NCBI RefSeq assembly: GCF_030682035.1
Contig: NZ_JAUXQZ010000025.1
Location: 1 to 64,000, forward strand
Length of the DNA stretch: 64,000 bases
Source of the DNA: Brevundimonas sp.
GTDB taxonomy: Bacteria; Pseudomonadota; Alphaproteobacteria; Caulobacterales; Caulobacteraceae
Direction: 5' to 3'
Shown here: positions 63,003 to 64,000 of the stretch, piece by piece
Layout of the letters: each line of letters starts with the position of its first letter
How positions within the stretch are numbered: position 1 is the first letter of the stretch
The notes under the pieces: generated by a model
The model's database searches: none
Told to the model about the DNA's origin: nothing
What the model saw: only the letters and a program-made list of their open reading frames with translations
Program-made: the position numbers and the translations under genes

Positions 63003-63332
63003 TCACGTCCGCGACGGCTTGCCCGACAGCGACCACCAGGCCAGCATGCCGGCGGTCTCCGCAACGTCCTCGCATGGAGGCTCGATCGCCGCCTCGGCCG
63101 CGGCGAGGTGGGCGAAGCTGCGCACCACTGCGGCGCATGGCGGCGCGACCCAGTCCTCGTCGATGAAACAGGCCGGTTCTGCAGCGGGCGTCTCGTCACG
63201 CGCTACAGGCGGGGCGGTCGTCGGTCGCGCCGCCGCGGCCAGTGAAAAATCCACCCCGCGGTCCTCGGACCAGCCGGTGCGCCACGGCCGCATGAGCGTC
63301 GTGGCGACGAGCGTCGCCTTCAGCCTGAACAT
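63003..63332 (-). CDS. Hypothetical protein, 109 residues
   Basis: A 109-residue protein with no recognised family. It has a basic N-terminus (MFRLKATLVATTLMRPWRTG), an Ala/Pro-rich middle and an acidic C-terminal part with three Cys. Codon usage follows the strongly GC-rich third-position pattern of neighbouring genes, supporting real translation. GGTGGGG precedes ATG 63332; GTG 63341 is an alternative start. Confidence 0.55.
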   Translation of the reverse strand: MFRLKATLVATTLMRPWRTGWSEDRGVDFSLAAAARPTTAPPVARDETPAAEPACFIDEDWVAPPCAAVVRSFAHLAAAEAAIEPPCEDVAETAGMLAWWSLSGKPSRT

Positions 63333-63402
63333 GGTCCCCACCCCCCGAGTGATTACTCTGGCACAGGTTGAGCGATCACGCGAATGACGAACCCTGACGG
63401 GT

Positions 63403-63437
63403 GAATTGCAAAGCCCCGCACCTTGCGGACCGGGGCT
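63403..63437 (-). terminator. Likely terminator after the 51-residue gene
   Basis: On the minus strand AGCCCCG and CGGGGCT (plus-strand 63431-63437 and 63412-63418) form a stem with a 12-base loop, followed by TTTGCAATT. It lies about 25 bases after the stop codon of the small gene. Confidence 0.6.
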
Positions 63438-63462
63438 GGGTCATCTGAGCAGCGGCGCGAAC

Positions 63463-63618
63463 CTAGTCGCGCTTGCGAAGCTTGATGGGCACGAAGTTCG
63501 ACGGGTGGCTGACCACGCGGTCGCCGGCCCCGTAGCCGTTCTTCGTATTCACCAGCATCCCGCCCCAGAGGGCGAAGGACATCATGGCGTGCTGCAGGTT
63601 GCGGTCTCTGTCTTTCAT
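63463..63618 (-). CDS. 51-residue hypothetical protein
   Basis: A short frame with a very strong ribosome site (AAGGAGA, about seven bases before ATG 63618) encodes a 51-residue basic protein: MKDRDRNLQHAMMSFALWGG, then a Gly/Asn-rich turn (NTKNGYGAGDRV) and a basic end, PIKLRKRD. It is followed by a terminator, so it looks like a single-gene unit. No family recognised; probably soluble, possibly a small regulatory or binding protein. Confidence 0.65.
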   Translation of the reverse strand: MKDRDRNLQHAMMSFALWGGMLVNTKNGYGAGDRVVSHPSNFVPIKLRKRD

Positions 63619-63771
63619 CCTGCGTCTCCTTTCGAGTGATCGATGAAAAGAGACACGTCGTGCTTTTCGGGAATCTCACCGTCATAGTCGTTTCGCGTCA
63701 CGGTCAAGGTAACCGCGACGCGCAGAAAATGCAACAGGTTTTACTCCGCTACCGGATCATATTTCGCGCTC

Positions 63772-63990
63772 ATGTCATCGACCGCCTCTCCCCCGTCCGG
63801 CCCGCCGCGCAGCATCGCCACCCCCTGCGTCAAGGTCTGCGTCGTCGACGGCGCCTCCAGCCTCTGCCTCGGCTGCTGGCGCACCCTGTCCGAGATCGGC
63901 GGCTGGAGCGGGTTCACCGACACGGAACGGGCGCGGATCATGGCGGCGCTGCCCGCGCGCGAAGCGCGCGCGGGAGGGCGTGAGGATTAG
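63772..63990 (+). CDS. DUF1289 (putative Fe-S) small protein
   Basis: A 72-residue DUF1289 protein: TPCVKVCVVDGASSLCLGCW has the four conserved cysteines (19, 23, 32, 35) and the typical ISEW-like segment is LSEIGGWSGF, followed by ERARIMAALPAR. The cysteines are thought to bind a metal or iron-sulfur centre. ATG 63772. Its TAG is directly followed by the GGTGTGGGGT repeat word. Confidence 0.92.
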   Translation: MSSTASPPSGPPRSIATPCVKVCVVDGASSLCLGCWRTLSEIGGWSGFTDTERARIMAALPAREARAGGRED

Positions 63991-64000
63991 GGTGTGGGGT
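63989..64000. repeat. Start of a GGTGTGG-type intergenic repeat (cut by window end)
   Basis: AGGGTGTGGGGT runs from the DUF1289 stop codon to the window end and matches the left arm of the hairpin after pgsA (54532-54543). The rest lies outside the window. Confidence 0.5.

Noticed and set aside
63353..63685. 110-codon minus-strand frame overlapping the 51-residue gene
   Set aside because: It has no ribosome site, is Arg/Pro-rich and conflicts with the well-supported small gene in another frame.

Overview
This is a gene-dense, very GC-rich stretch with many 1-4 base start/stop overlaps. It looks like an alphaproteobacterial chromosome, most likely Caulobacterales and possibly a Brevundimonas relative. 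That placement is an inference from base composition, the tandem S46 peptidases, the DUF1289, DUF4126 and UbiA genes and the hybrid-kinase styles; no rRNA is present to test it. I see no rRNA, tRNA, CRISPR array or prophage. The only clear foreign DNA is one insertion sequence.

Region 1 (1-16700) is a surface-polysaccharide locus. After the end of an OmpA-type gene and a strong terminator, a plus-strand operon (385-8089) encodes a sugar-nucleotide reductase, an Old Yellow Enzyme, an outer-membrane polysaccharide export protein, a chain-length regulator, and a three-gene polyprenyl-phosphate-sugar module (GtrB-like transferase, GtrA flippase, polytopic transferase). A minus-strand operon (16698 down to 8104) converges on it and encodes CDP-sugar synthesis: RfbF, RfbG and RfbH make a CDP-3,6-dideoxy-4-ketohexose. 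In front of them are four enzymes that ordinary dideoxysugar pathways lack: an HpcH/HpaI aldolase, an SDR, a 3-dehydroquinate-synthase-like cyclase and an acetolactate-synthase-like ThDP enzyme. Together they suggest a branched-chain or carbocyclic deoxysugar. This is the best candidate here for an undescribed system.

Region 2 (16900-25000) holds a 1505-residue RTX metalloprotease of the serralysin type, an M48 lipoprotein peptidase with a PDZ domain, a small secreted protein and a GH13 glucosidase. About 0.8 kb follows without a convincing gene, starting with a palindromic intergenic repeat.

Region 3 (25800-43000) is mixed housekeeping: ubiA, a DUF3298-like lipoprotein, an alpha/beta hydrolase and an Xre/membrane-protein pair. 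A complete 2121-bp IS1595-family element with three passenger genes sits between that pair and a fatty acid desaturase. Then come a zinc peptidase, a retropepsin-like protease, a methyltransferase lipoprotein coupled to a membrane spermidine-synthase-like protein, a divergent LD-carboxypeptidase/Mpl peptidoglycan-recycling pair, a CBS-domain hybrid kinase and a MITE-like remnant.

Region 4 (43000-64000) has small membrane proteins, folB with a pteridine-reductase-like SDR and a 26-residue membrane peptide, a Nudix hydrolase, uvrC, a multi-PAS hybrid kinase and a carbonic anhydrase. A vapBC-type toxin-antitoxin pair is fused by overlap to pgsA. Two S46 dipeptidyl peptidases, a DevBCA-like exporter, a crotonase, two small unknown proteins and a DUF1289 protein follow. 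At least three families of short palindromic intergenic repeats are scattered between these genes.
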